Shown in pieces: positions 1-10,918 of a DNA stretch of 64,000 nt; position 1 is the stretch's first letter, and every line of letters begins with the position of its first letter. The DNA lies in the NCBI GenBank assembly GCA_047967505.1, contig CM106538.1, one strand, 5' to 3'. The position numbers and the translations under genes are program-made. The notes beneath the pieces are model-generated. The model ran no database searches. It had not been told where the DNA came from and saw only the letters and a program-made list of their open reading frames with translations. The stretch comes from Dipteris shenzhenensis. Its lineage: Eukaryota > Polypodiophyta > Polypodiopsida > Gleicheniales.

Positions 1-434
1 AAGACCAAGGGCCTAGTGCTAAGATTGTGCCTAGGGGCAAGGAATTAAATGCATCCCAAGAGAGGGGTGAAATGTTGCATTAGGAAGGCCCTATATAGAT
101 GACATGTGGCATCTAGATCTATCTAGGGAATTGGGGTTTGCTGAGGCTAGAGAGAGAAGAGAAGATAATGATTCATATGATTTTGTAACGTAGATCTCTG
201 TCTGGCTCGTGAGCCTTAGCGAAAGATGGCTGGGAGGAAATAAATGGTGCTGCTCCCGTGATCTTAGAAGAGAGAAAAAACAGAGAGTGTGTGACACTAC
301 GTCTCATCCCATGCCGCCCTTGGCTCGGGTCACCGAGAAAAAGTTCATGATCGTCCTCTGGTTGGTGATGGGTCCTCCTTGTGCTCTCTTTTGTGCTCGC
401 ATGAAGCCGTATAGGTCTCGAGGAGAAAACCATT

Positions 435-569
435 GGCTGATTAAGATGGGCCAAGATCTCCGAGTGGGCAAAAAACGCTATGCGTTGTTGATCAGGATGG
501 ACCAAGAAATTGCTACACGTTGCTGACCAAGATGGGCCAAGAAATCTGTGAGTGGGCCAAAATCGCTCC
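435..569. repeat. Degenerate direct repeat, three copies
   Basis: Three imperfect copies of a word like GATTAAGATGGGCCAAGA follow each other at about 435-478, 487-513 and 522-569. The first and third also share GAGTGGGC(C)AAAA. No convincing gene lies in bases 1-790: the short open frames overlap on both strands and match nothing I know. Confidence 0.7.
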
Positions 570-642
570 TAAATAGAAAGTGGTGCTCTCCACGTATCCC
601 ATATTAAATAGGGTATCTAATGCAAATTGCTCCTCTATCTTA

Positions 643-719
643 ATCTCCTGCATATTACATAAAGTGTGATCTCTTGGATATTATATAAATGCGATCTCTT
701 GCATATTACATAAAGTGCA
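643..719. repeat. AT-rich tandem repeat, about 25-bp unit, three copies
   Basis: The unit is roughly GATCTCTTGCATATTACATA followed by AAGTGC, repeated at about 643-667, 668-692 and 693-719 with a few substitutions. It lies just beyond the 3' end of the minus-strand LINE relic and could mark its boundary, though I cannot define a target-site duplication. Confidence 0.7.
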
Positions 720-1399
720 TATCTCTCTCACATGGAGTGCCCTTTGCCCATCTTGTCTCATTCTACAGCCGATGATCAGATACTCAAAACTGCCCAATCG
801 AGATCCTTAGTGCATGTGGAAGATGGATCTGAGTATAGCCTAGTGGTAATGTAAAAGCCTCTGAGATTTGCAAGCAATGATCTTTGTAGAAGCTGAGTTT
901 TACCGAAAGCTCATGAGGTGCTAGCCAAGTCTTATACTTGTGGAGTTATAATAGATCTTCTTTGATGATTTGGTTCTACTAATTATAGGTGAGCGGAGTG
1001 GATGGAGTCTCGAGGCTATATGGAAATGGTAGGAGTTTGTCCCAATGGAGTCCTAGTCCTGCAAAACATCTGCATGTTTGAGCATACTAAGTCTTCTGAT
1101 CCCTCTCTGCCTCTAGTGCAGTAGATGAGGTCAAGGCAAGCCACGGTCCTTTGCATCATTCAAATGTCGTGGTGCCAAAGTCCTTGACGCTATGAAGATA
1201 TGTGACCACTTGAAAGGCTACATCAAGCTACAGAGGGGTAGCCCCAAACTCTGCTAGTAGAATATGATGTGGAACCGATGGATTGCTATGGATCATATAA
1301 GCAAAGAAGTAGAACTTGTATTCTCTCTACACAGGATTAGTTTGTCGCGAATAGATATGTTCCCAAAAGGGGACTGCCGTACATCCAACTAGATGAACA

Positions 1400-3350
1400 A
1401 GCAAGTAAAAAAGAATAGACTTTGTTCTGGGGTCCTAGAAATGGGAATGAAAGCACCGACGCTCGAGTCTGGCAAGTGGAGCATACCCTTTGCTCAAATT
1501 GGCCTTCATGGTTGGTCTCATTGTGAAGACTAGGCTTGAGAAAAGGACCCCCAAGTATGTACAGTATACAACAATCTCCACTGATACCCTATCGAAGGTA
1601 AACTGCTTTCGATGTGTGGCTGAACGAGATGTGTTGAAGATCATGACCTTGGTTTAACAAAGGTTGACCTTCAAATTGTGCGTGTCACAAAAAGTTTGGA
1701 GTGCATCCAAGTGTTGCAAGAGACCCTCGGTTGATGAGGGGAGTAAAACCACATCATTTGCATATAGTAGAATCGGGATCCCAGAACTAGCTAAGGGTGA
1801 AACTGCTCCTCATGAAGGACACAAGCTCATCAAGGTATAGGCCAAGCAAGGTCGGTGATAAGGACAACCTTGTTTGATCCCAATCGTGCTCATGATCTCC
1901 TTAATCCACCCAGTCAATGTCTTAACTCTGCATGATACGTGCTCATATAGTGTTTAGACTCTATCCAGATGATGTCTTGACTGCACCCTAGATGAAGTAG
2001 TCGTCTGAATAGTCAGACCTTTGGTACTATGTCAAAGGCTTTGCGGAAATCCACAAAGCAACAATAAACTCTTTGCTTCTGTGCTCGGGCCTCCTCAATA
2101 ACAACTCTCAGAGTGTCCCATATAGCATGATTGCTTGAAAACCTGCCTGCCCCATAAGTCTAAATCCCTCAGATCCCACAAGCTAACTAACTTCACTGTC
2201 CAGTGCTGATGCGTATATCTTGGACATAACATGTCCGATCATGATGGTCTTGTAGTTTTGCGGGCTCATGTTTTCCCTTGCCTTATGGATTAAGACAATG
2301 GTGCTAAGGGCCCGTGTGAGGAAAACTTGTGCAAACTACCTTGTTGAATAACTTTTGCCAAGATTGAGGCTAAGGTACTAAGCCATTTGCAATGTATTCG
2401 GTGCATAACCCCTTATGATCTTTGGCTCGGCCATTGTGTAGCTTGAGAGTTGCGTGTTGTATATCACTAGTGGTGAAGAGTGAGTAGTGAGGTAGTTGTG
2501 GGAGGTCTAGAGTCGGCTGATTAGGGATGTCACAAAGGGTGCATGCATAAGTGTGCCATATGTTTGGGGATGTGGACTTCCACAAAAAATCATTGGAGTT
2601 AATGCTAAACATAATGTTAAGTAATTCTTCTAGATTTTGGTGGATGAAGTCCCTCTTCTTTCAACGGACTACTCTCATTTGATCTTTATCTCAATTGGAA
2701 GGTGATCCCTAATCTCGAATCCGAGTTGACAGCGCAAGGCCTTGATTAATCATCATACCAGCTATTGCAGGAACTGATCAAATGTGCAATAGGCGGGGTA
2801 GATTTGGTGGTATGTGCAAAGGACTGGAGAGCGGCATCATGGAGGGAGCGGATGATAAGCGTGGCTCTATCCTGTAGTAGGGGGATATCATCGAGATAAG
2901 CAAGCATAGTAGAGAGGCGGGCGGCATAGGCAGGGGCTAGTTTGTGATCAAAGTGAATCTTCTGTTAAGTGGTATATGTGGGGTGGGATGTGCTAAGTGG
3001 TGGGAGTGGGATGGATTAGCTAAACAATAGGTGGGTATGGTCAGCTCTAAGTCAAGGCGGTGGGATGGAGAAGCTTGATGAGTCTCTATGTAGAACACAA
3101 TGTCTCACTTGTGTAGGACTTTGAGAAGCTCCTTTGCTCTAACCATAAGGTTCCATTATAGTTCCAATAGTACAAGTCAAGGTCTCGATCCTATGAGTCT
3201 CATAGACCTCGCCTCCCTAGGTAGGTGTGTCAATGGGTCCTCGTCTAGGATTACAAGAGCCATTGCTCACGTACCATTGCCTATTTCCCCTCCCTACGAG
3301 CAGCGTCCCGTTGTTGTAGGAGGGTTCATTTCTTCTTTACCTGTAGAGGA
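1400..3350 (-). pseudogene. LINE ORF2 relic: endonuclease and reverse transcriptase
   Basis: On the minus strand DIVFYIETHQ near 3060-3100 matches the early endonuclease motif (usually ...LQETHQ). NYKTIMIGHVMSKIYASAL near 2206-2262 matches the start of LINE reverse transcriptases. SPTLLGLYLDELV near 1810-1850 matches the block before the catalytic YADD. At 1435-1644 MIFNTS, CTYLGVLFS and the YAPLARLERRCF block match the end of the RT domain. Stop codons and frame changes separate these blocks. Such an enzyme nicks DNA and copies element RNA at the nick; this copy cannot make it. Confidence 0.75.
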
Positions 3351-3418
3351 GTAAGATCTTCATCCATGTGAACCTATGGGTGATCTCGAAGAGCTTCAAA
3401 CTTTCACAAGGCTGCCAA

Positions 3419-3871
3419 TCAAGCTTGCGTGTGTCTGCAATGTATCACTAGGGAGTGATCTCTGGTGAGGTCCTGTTTGATTCGCCATGCCCCCTCAAGG
3501 CCATGCATCGATACCCCGAGGGTCGAGGTCACAAAGGTGGTAGCATCTGAGACAAGGGAGCTGGTGTGTAGAATCCCGTGGACCCTGATGTTGAGAGTCT
3601 TACTGGCTCTTTGCTGCTGCTCAAGTAGGGTGGCTGAAACGATTGCCTTTGCAGGCATGCGTTTCACAACATCCACCCACTTGGAGGCCTCTTCAATAGT
3701 TGATTGCATTGTGGCAATTGCAGAGATTCTTCTTGGGGCCAGCTCTCGACGTCGGAGGTCCTCTACCTCCTTTTCGACATTAGAGGCCTCTGCTTGGACC
3801 ATGAGGAAATTTGGTCTGAGGGTCTCTCTCTTTCTCTGCTGCTTCACCTCTTGGGCCGGCATGTAGTGCAT
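3419..3871 (-). pseudogene. LINE ORF1-like protein fragment
   Basis: A 150-residue open frame starts at a Met at 3871. Residues around 30-50 are charged and helical (EKEVEDLRRREL), as in a coiled coil. Further on, LNIRVHGI and EGAWRIK resemble the strands of the RRM-like core of LINE ORF1 proteins. Its place directly upstream, on the minus strand, of endonuclease and RT relics supports the call. ORF1 proteins bind element RNA and act as nucleic-acid chaperones; that role is known for the family and not shown here. It could equally be the N-terminal tail of a single-ORF element. Confidence 0.5.
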
Positions 3872-4047
3872 CTTTGTGAGGAGCTGCTACAGGAGATCCA
3901 GGGGAGGGCATGGGCTATTTCGGTGCGCATGTATGTGGCATGGAGGTGGAGCATAGTGACCAAAAAATGTGTTTCATTATGCTAGAAACTTTCTAGGAAA
4001 CTGGCACTTCCAAACAAAACGCTATTAAAAAGGATTTTAAAAAATGT

Positions 4048-4425
4048 TGTTTTTTTTTTTAAATTTTGTAAAAATTTGTGATGTTTTTTTTTGGGAGGGT
4101 TCATTTTTTGTTTTTTGTATGTGTACATTTGTGCATTGTGTACTATAGTCTATGTATGTACACTATTTTTTGTAATGTGTATGCTTTTGGTTTTTTTATC
4201 ATGTGTATGTGTGTGTATTGTGTACTATAGTCTATGTGTATGTGCACATGTGTGCACTGTGTATTGTGTACTGTGCACTATGTACTATAGTCTATGTACT
4301 TGCAATATTTTTTGTACATGTATGTATTTTTGGTTTTTGATCACGTGTATGGTGTGCATTGTGCACTATAGTTTGTGTGTGTGTGCATGTGACTGTGCGT
4401 GACAATGTGTGAAGAGAGAGAGAGA
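4048..4425. repeat. T-rich stretch followed by a TG-rich degenerate minisatellite
   Basis: T runs at 4048-4100 lead into repeated words such as GTGTACTATAGTCTATGTA (around 4138, 4217 and 4281) separated by TGTG/CATG DNA and copies of TTTTTGGTTTTT. The period is irregular, about 70-80 bases. Translations of this region are only Cys/Val/Leu-rich artefacts. Confidence 0.75.
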
Positions 4426-4439
4426 AAGAAAGAAAGTTT

Positions 4440-5355
4440 ACTAAGGTGTTCAAAAGACCCAAGGGTCTATGAGACTGAAAAAACCAATACAATGAGCTGA
4501 ATGGGTGGAGCCACTAAGCAGACATGTGCATCCAAGACATACAAACTCAAACACGGATATCAAATATCTGAATCCATAGGGAGGATGAGAAATCTGTAGT
4601 GGGCATCACTCTAGAGTCTTATTGTGGGATTGATCTGAGGACTTAAGCTCCTGGACAAGGCCTCACCAAATTGTGTCAAAATCGTGAAGCAGATCTTCAC
4701 GATGACGCCAGCTATGCAGGTTGATTGAGCAGGGGCTATGCCGTACTTGCCGCACCAGTGCTTCCACTCTCATTTCCATGGTCCCCAGACCAAGTCTCTT
4801 CTCTTCAACTCTTTGATCTGTCCAGCTGGTACGTATGGCAGTCCCTGACCTATCAGAGATGGATTGGGCTTGAGTAGAGAGCTCCAGGTTTTATTGCTTG
4901 CACGGATGATCGAGTAAACCTTCAGTCCTTATTCCTTCTCTCACATGCCGCCACAGGCCATGGTAATGCCACTGTAAGTGTGATCCACACATTTGAAACA
5001 ATGCTTACTAGCACTTGAGCTTCCTGCTCTGAAAGGGTGAAGTATTTTAGCTCATTTCATTTTGGATCTGTGGAAAGCAATCTGGAAAGCCTAGTGAGCA
5101 GATAGTATGGGTTCAATTTTCTGTAAGAGGAGTATTTGCCTTAGCTAATCACTGCATCCAGGTTTCCTCCAGGATGACTACCTTTTTTGGTTGGCTGATA
5201 GGTCTCGAAGTGTGAAGTGAGAAAGTGCTGCTCTTGTAGGGTAGTGAATGAAGCTAGTGCCTTTGTTTCATGGTTATTAATATAAAGCATGACCTTGTAA
5301 CTCCATGAGCAGCAAGCTATATAATGTATTTTAAATGCTCATGGTACAAATGCAG
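4440..5355. other. Non-coding stretch, probably intron of the polymerase eta gene
   Basis: No exon, repeat or element could be recognised here on either strand. It lies immediately upstream of the first detectable polymerase eta exon, so if that gene is intact this is intron. I looked for the conserved exon ahead of it (LGGKLG and WLWNIARG type motifs) and did not find it. Confidence 0.5.
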
Positions 5356-7261
5356 TGCATGAAAAGCAGATACCCAAGTCCATGCTAGCTGCCAAGTCCT
5401 TCCAAGTAACTCAAGATCTTGCTGTAATCAGGTACTGAAACTGTGTACAAATAGGCTATTCTGCCATGCTTTTTCTTATGCATTGTTGAAGGATTTGGTA
5501 CTATAAGATCGGACTACTTTTTGATTTTATGCAAGTTTCACACTTCAGATAAACCATCATGGATACTTCATAAAATTATTGTTTGGTTCTTTAATCAAAC
5601 CCATGCTCCCTTTTGCACTTCTAATCCTTCAATTATGCAGGAAGTGGCTTGGAGTTTTAGCTGAGGAGTTGTCAATAAGAATGCTGCGTGATGCTCGAGA
5701 AAACCACCGCCAACCTCACAGTCTGCAACTATATTACCGGTCTGGATTATCCAGGCAGAGTGGGGATCATTCAAAGTCATGTCCAATGCCACGTGCAGTA
5801 CTACAGCTGCTTTCTTCTCTGTGTTTAAGTACCCCAAGATCTGCAAGTGAGCACAAAGTGAGTAAATCAGCACGCGTAGTCCTTGAGAATGATACTGTTG
5901 TCGAAAAAGTAACGGAGGAGTATGAAGCTTGCCATTTAAAGCACAAGAACAAATTTTGTGAAGGGAAGAGCAAAATAGGGAGCCAAACAGAGATGGCTGG
6001 AGTATGTAGTTCAATGGAGACAGAAAAGGACCTGGCCGATTTGCTGCAACAAGCATCCTTCCAATTATTTCAGCGTATCGAAGATACATTTCCTTGCACG
6101 CGCTTGGCCATTGCTGCAAGTGGCTTTCAAGATGCACCTATGCAGGTACTTCAGCTGCCCCTAACTTGCTGATCAATAACAATGCAAGGTTCGAATATCA
6201 TCATGATGGCCAATCTTGTATGATTTCTAACGAGAAGACTCAACATACAATAACTATAAGGAGAATATTTAGCTCTGTTCCATGTGTCTCCAGTTGTTAA
6301 TGTAAAAGCTTTGGACCACATTTGTGTAAAGATTTTTGAGAACAGGATAATAAAGATGTCCTGTCTTAAATTTTGGCAGGGTTCTCAGTCCATTCAGCAT
6401 TTCTTTGTGAATGCCTTCCAGGGAACAAGGGTGGCACCTCCTAAGCCTTCAGCTGTGGTACAAGAGCTTGTTGGTACAGATCGAGCACGACCTAAGCTCA
6501 GTGATCTTCTGAGGTATATGAATAACAATTGTGCTGGCTCCAAGCATATGGAAACCTTACCTAGTAGCAGTAGAAAAGAATGTTTCTCATCAAACAAGGA
6601 TATTGGAGGCTTGCATGCTGAAAATTCATGCAATCACTTGGAAGACCATGAGTGCAGGGAGTTAGTCCTAAAACAAGAAAGCCCACTTAAGCATGCAAGT
6701 GCATTATCAGCTGGGCAGAAATCCACTTCTGGAATTGAAGAGTTTAAGTTGTGCTGCAGAGAATCACCTTGTCAACTGGAGCAGCGACCTACAGCCCACT
6801 TAAGTGGGGATAATTCTGAAAACGACCCTGTAGTCCCTTGTCCTGATGAGGAGACGAGGGTCCATGTGTACAAATCTGGACAACTGCAAAGGATAGGTGA
6901 TAAAAGCATAAGTGGAGGGCACGATTCTCAAAGTATCCCCACGTTCTTTAGTCCTGGTGATATTGCAGAAGTCTTTGCATGCAGTTCTGGACAACTGCAG
7001 AGTTCAGGTGACAATAATTCTAGTTCAGCAGATACTGAAGAGCTAGTCGACTTCAGAAATATAAATATGGAGGAGCAACACCGCATTTTAGAAGATATAT
7101 ATGTAGCAAGGGGCAAAGGAAGCACAATCAGTATACAGAAGAATTGCATGGTTCGTGAAGAGAGGCAGGTTGCAAAGCGCAGAAAATTAACAAGCTCCAA
7201 ACCTGGACAAACGTCACTGTCTAAATATTTTCAGTCCATCGATGGTTCTCCACATAAATAA
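5356..7261 (+). CDS. POLH: DNA polymerase eta (Y family), last three coding exons
   Basis: Polymerase eta copies past UV photoproducts in the nucleus. Three exons with GT-AG borders keep one frame: 5356-5431, 5641-6145 and 6380-7261 (TAA at 7259-7261), giving the last 486 residues. The first reads HEKQIPKS...LAVI, like the little-finger region of plant enzymes; AG|G then makes an Arg before KWLGVLAEELS, matching the conserved WL-x2-L-x-EEL block. Next come KSCPMPRAV and FPCTRLAIAASGF, both typical of the family. The last exon opens with SQSIQHFF and ends near QTSLSKYF, two PCNA-binding PIP-type motifs (6383-6406 and 7208-7231). NINMEEQHRILEDIY (about 7057-7104) may be a ubiquitin-binding motif (inference). 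The catalytic N-terminal exons are not in the window, or lie beyond the LINE relic, so the gene is partial here and its integrity is unproven. Confidence 0.85.
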
Positions 7262-7445
7262 CTTCCAATATTTGAAAGCTTTCCTGTTCTTGGGCATATC
7301 TGTGTACAGTTTGATTTCTCAGTATTTTTTGTATGTATATGTATGTACTTAAATGGCATGAAATGTTATGCCTGTGCGTTAAAATTTGTATAGTCACAAG
7401 TTAACCATTGAAGATTTCACCAATGCAGGGCCACGTGTTACCCTA
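7262..7445 (+). other. Probable 3' UTR of the polymerase eta gene
   Basis: This short AT-rich stretch follows the stop codon. It contains TATGTATATGTATGTAC near 7330, which could help direct 3' end formation. No standard AATAAA was seen. Retroelement-derived DNA starts directly after it. Confidence 0.4.
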
Positions 7446-8290
7446 TGGAGATGCTAATCACAATGAAAGCCAAGGGTCTCTCTCCAAGTGAGTGTTCCAG
7501 TTCACCTTGGCTCAAGAAGCCACATAATTGTTATCGAGAAAGAGTCTCACCCTTGCCTGGTGGTATTGAGCCTTTCCACAATGTCAGCTGCAAACTCTGA
7601 ATCAAAAATTCCTTCTCCTAGCGGATTGGGAAGTGCTACCCAATGAATTCTACCTCCTAGGAATGGAGAAAATAACCCAAGGCCTCAGTGACAAAGAAGA
7701 AAAAGAAAGGGGCTAGTGGGTAGTCTTATTTACAGTGTGTATCAAAGGCCCTCCTTGTGTGACTGCAATGAATAGCTGCATGCATATAACATTGAGATCC
7801 CATTGGTCCAATGTGTTGAGAAGCCCCTTCACTGCATGTTATGTTCCTAGAAGGCCCAATCCACCCTGTCGTATGCCTTCTCCAAATCCAAGAGTCCAAG
7901 GTGCTGAGACTCGTAGCGGGTCCATTGAGTGGCCTTCCAAAAAAGTGAAGATGTTGCTCCACTTCAAAACAAAGCCGGTGTTGGCCTTATCCCTCTCCTC
8001 CCTTCCAACCATTACTAGGGCATGGGCTCCTTGAATGGGAACAACTGACTATAGGAGAAGTCATTTCCAAGGTCTCGAGGATTCAAATGCCTATGACTTG
8101 CCTATCGGGGGATCTAGGACATTGGTATGGAAGAACTGTCTTGTCATCATATGGACTGTGAAGAATGGTATTAATACTCTACATGCTTGGCCTCCACAGC
8201 TTTCAGCTCTAGCCTTGTCCACTCATACAGGTCAGCCAACCAGGAGCAAGGTGCCCTACTCATATAATAGCAGGATTTGTTTATAAAAGA
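7446..8290 (-). pseudogene. LINE (L1-like) reverse transcriptase fragment
   Basis: On the minus strand, near 7851-7890, LDLEKAYDRVDW is a clear match to the first catalytic Asp motif of plant L1 reverse transcriptases. Weaker similarity continues both ways: a QHLHFFGRPLN block before it, and after it a region with scattered stops corresponding to the later palm motifs. Several frameshifts and stops are present. It lies opposite to and just behind the polymerase eta gene. It is a different LINE lineage from the relic at 0.8-3.9 kb, whose motifs read differently. Confidence 0.7.
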
Positions 8291-8848
8291 TGCACTAGTA
8301 GCTGCGGAGATGAATATTAGGCTTCAAAATAGGATCTCTAATCGAAAGTCTCGAAGCAGAATGTTGGTTTTTGATAGGATAACTTTTAGAGTAGAATGGG
8401 AATGACATGGGTGTGGATGACATGACTTAGGATGGGATTAACGGGAGATGGAGAGGAGCTGCCATGTGAGCCGCAATCTGGCTGCCACATGAGCAGCATG
8501 TTCATATCATTCTTGGATTACATTTAGGGGAGCCATGTAGGCCACCCTGGTCAACATTTAGGGCTGACTGTCTGCCTAGTTTTAGGGCTGACACAAGGGC
8601 CGGATACAGCTCAGCCATGTGCTCATGGAAGGGGCCAATGTGCTGGAGCAGGGCAGCATTGGGGCCATTTATAGGCCCAGCACCCTGGTCGGCAGCAGCA
8701 GCTGCACGACGGGAAGCAGGCCACAGACCTGCCATGTGGCAGTCGGCAGTGGGCCAGGTCCAGTTGGCAATAGCTGGGCCAGTCGGCCCTTTGCAGGTCG
8801 GCTGATCTGGGTTGCCCTGCAGACTGCAGGTTGGCCAGATCTGATCCC

Positions 8849-8858
8849 CTATATAAGG
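8849..8858 (+). promoter_or_regulatory. TATA box in an LTR-like region
   Basis: CTATATAAGG is followed about 30 bases later by a CT-rich start region (CTCTCCAAGTTCTTCAGTC). The surrounding 8354-9240 block is GC-richer than its neighbours, begins TGTTGG, carries no coding frame, and looks like the U3-R-U5 part of an LTR. Matching ends and a target-site duplication were not found, so a solo LTR is only a suggestion. Confidence 0.35.
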
Positions 8859-9239
8859 AGGGCTCTTGCCCTCTCCAAGTTCTTCAGTCTGCAGGGACTT
8901 CAGCCTTTCCCAGATACACATTTGAGGCACATCAACACGCAAGTAGAAGACCCAAAGGGGTTGTTTAAGAGGGTGAGCAATAGGACTCACTTTTGTAGCT
9001 ACTGAAAAGCTTACAGGAAGATGCCTGGCAGAGAGGAGTCTATCTCAGTAGGACAGCATAAGGAGCCGATTTTGTTACATTACCTCAGCGACAGTGTGCT
9101 GTAAGGTGTGGTTGGTACATGTATTGTTAGATTTCGTAATTGGTTCTCCATATCAATACATATTCTTTTCGCTGTACATCTGAGTATGTGCTCTCTGGAT
9201 TTAAAGGGCCTTTTCTTACATGGAAGTACACGGAGTGAA

Positions 9240-10535
9240 TTGGTTCATGGAGTGATATTGTATGATCTCAATCCTTCCATTTCAGCTGTATGAGACTCAG
9301 CTACAGCAAGCAACTCTCTTCCTTGACTTAGGCATGCGAACTTCATTCAAATGATGATTGGCTTGCCTAAGGAATTTGACGGTTCCTTCATTGCTACGAT
9401 GGTATTTCTTAAGAACATACTTTTGATATCACTCAGCAAAACATGCCCCCATATTTTATTTGCTTTGGATAAGTCTTTCAAGCTATTCTGACATAGCGTT
9501 TTTCATTCTTTCCCTTTGTAGAGAGCTGCATTTACACCAAACTCCACTATTTATGGAGATAGGATGAAGAAAGGGCATCATAACTGTCACAACTTGCATG
9601 GTTTTGAGCTTATGTTGAACTCCACACAAGACTTGTTGATCAAGCATCAAACTGTCATATTCATGCCAATTAACAAAGCTCAAATAAGTTTTGAAACCTT
9701 CTTGCATGATTAATAGGATAATTCCTCTCATATAGGTATGGTTGTAGTGTTCGGAGGCTTTCTTGCATGTGCATATTGAACATAGTGAGTGTGGCTCATT
9801 TGATCTTTTTGTGCGTTGACCACAAATTCCCATGCACTGACAATAAGTTCACACACCAGTATTTGCTTCGGGAGAAGTTCGACTACTACATGGTCTAAAC
9901 GATTGAATCATGAAGTTTGAATGATATCAAATTTAGAGGTGGAACCTATTGGAGCAGGCAGGGGAAGAAGCTCTTGTATTGTAGTTCGAGGATGAATTTG
10001 ACTTGCCATTGTACGGTGGGTTAAAATGTCACTATTGAGATACTTTTGTAGCACAATAGTTTGGAAGGGCTAAGTGGTGTAGCCAAATGTTGTAATACTC
10101 TTCCATTTGGCTTGGAGCTTATACCTTTGCTATAAAATATGAGTTAAAGTTTGTTTGCGCTTCATTTAACTTTGATTGAGAGATGGGCACTTTGTGTCCA
10201 CATAGGCCTCAAGAATTTGTACTTGGGCTTGCGGGTTATGTTGTCTTTGTTGATTCGGTCCAAATGTTCAAAGGTCACCTTGGCCTTTGATTCCTTCTTG
10301 TGTATAGTTGCTTTGCCTTTTCTAGCTTCTCTTTGAGCGAATCGATGGTGCGCTTTCTCTTCTCTTTGGGTCACTTGTGCAACGACTTTCTAAGCTTTCG
10401 CCTAATACGCTTTCTTTTCCTCCATGGTTGCACACATTGCCTTGAGTTTTTTGAGGTTGTCCTTACTCCATCACACTAGGAGGTTGGAAATTCTCTTACA
10501 CATGATCATGTTGATTGCTTGCCGAACTCTACATT
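9240..10535. other. Unresolved, probably element-derived DNA
   Basis: Minus-strand frames at 9483-9833 (116 residues, Cys- and Met-rich) and 10162-10374 (Lys/Arg/Ala-rich, possibly helical) are open, but I recognise neither. Their strand matches the Ty3/gypsy relic further on, and they may be its 3' or accessory part. Nothing else is supportable in this stretch. Confidence 0.3.
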
Positions 10536-10573
10536 GCTAGCCAAACTCCCTCACACTAGGAGTTTGGAAATTG
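10476..10573. repeat. Direct repeat of a 21-bp word
   Basis: ACTAGGAGGTTGGAAATT (about 10476) recurs as ACTAGGAGTTTGGAAATT (about 10553). Each copy is followed by a GATTGCTTGCC/GATCGCTTGCC word. The pair borders the G-rich array that starts next. Confidence 0.65.
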
Positions 10574-10599
10574 ATCGCTTGCCAAACAAGTGGGAGGAA

Positions 10600-10848
10600 C
10601 AAGAAGGGAGGGTTGAGTGGAGGGAGAGGGAGGACTGAGCGCAGGGGAGAGGGAGGGGAGGGGGATGGAGGGAGGGAGGACTGAGCGCAAGGGAGAGGGA
10701 GGGGAGGGGGAGGGAGGGAGGAGAGGGAGGGGAGGAGAGCAGAGGGTGGCAAGGGAGAGGGAGGGAGGAGAGTGCTGAGCGGATGGAGGGGCGCAAGAGG
10801 GGAGGCGAGGCAGATCAGAGACGGAGGGTGATTAGAGACGGAGGGGGA
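10600..10848 (+). repeat. G-rich GGGA minisatellite with G-quadruplex potential
   Basis: About 250 bases of GGGAGG-type sequence with a larger repeat that includes GGAGGACTGAGCGCA, seen at about 10629 and 10674. Several places have four or more runs of three or more Gs with one- to three-base loops (for example 10640-10680), fitting a G-quadruplex pattern on the plus strand. The Pro/Ser/Leu-rich translations of the other strand are artefacts of this composition. Confidence 0.8.
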
Positions 10849-10918
10849 GGTTAATTGAGAATTGCATATTAGGCATAGGTTAATTGAGAATTGCATATTA
10901 GGCATAGGTTAATTGAGA
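10849..10918. repeat. 29-bp perfect tandem repeat, 2.4 copies
   Basis: The unit runs 10849-10877 and 10878-10906 without mismatch and again partially to 10918. It begins GGTTAATTGAGAATTGCA. The two full copies are identical, so this duplication is young. Confidence 0.9.

Larger units (their letters stand above)
790..3871 (-). mobile_element. Decayed LINE-type non-LTR retrotransposon
   Basis: Read on the minus strand the order is ORF1-like frame, endonuclease-like block, reverse transcriptase, then a C-terminal region, as in plant LINEs. The parts sit in different frames broken by stops and frameshifts, so the copy is dead. The 5' end (high coordinates) may extend into the T-rich and TG-rich DNA at 4.0-4.4 kb. 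The 3' end is set by the last faint coding similarity near 790. I see no clear poly(A) tail or target-site duplication. Confidence 0.7.

Noticed and set aside
829-905. A-box-like TAGCCTAGTGGTAA as a tRNA or SINE
   Set aside because: No acceptable B box follows at the right distance (GAGTTTTACCG is poor), and the stretch reads as part of the LINE relic.
4091-4402. Cysteine-rich peptide of 103 residues
   Set aside because: It arises from TGTG/TGTA repeat DNA; cysteine spacing follows the repeat and not a protein fold.
10537-10905. Proline/serine-rich minus-strand protein of 122 residues
   Set aside because: It is the reverse strand of the GGGA minisatellite; there is no start context or conserved pattern.
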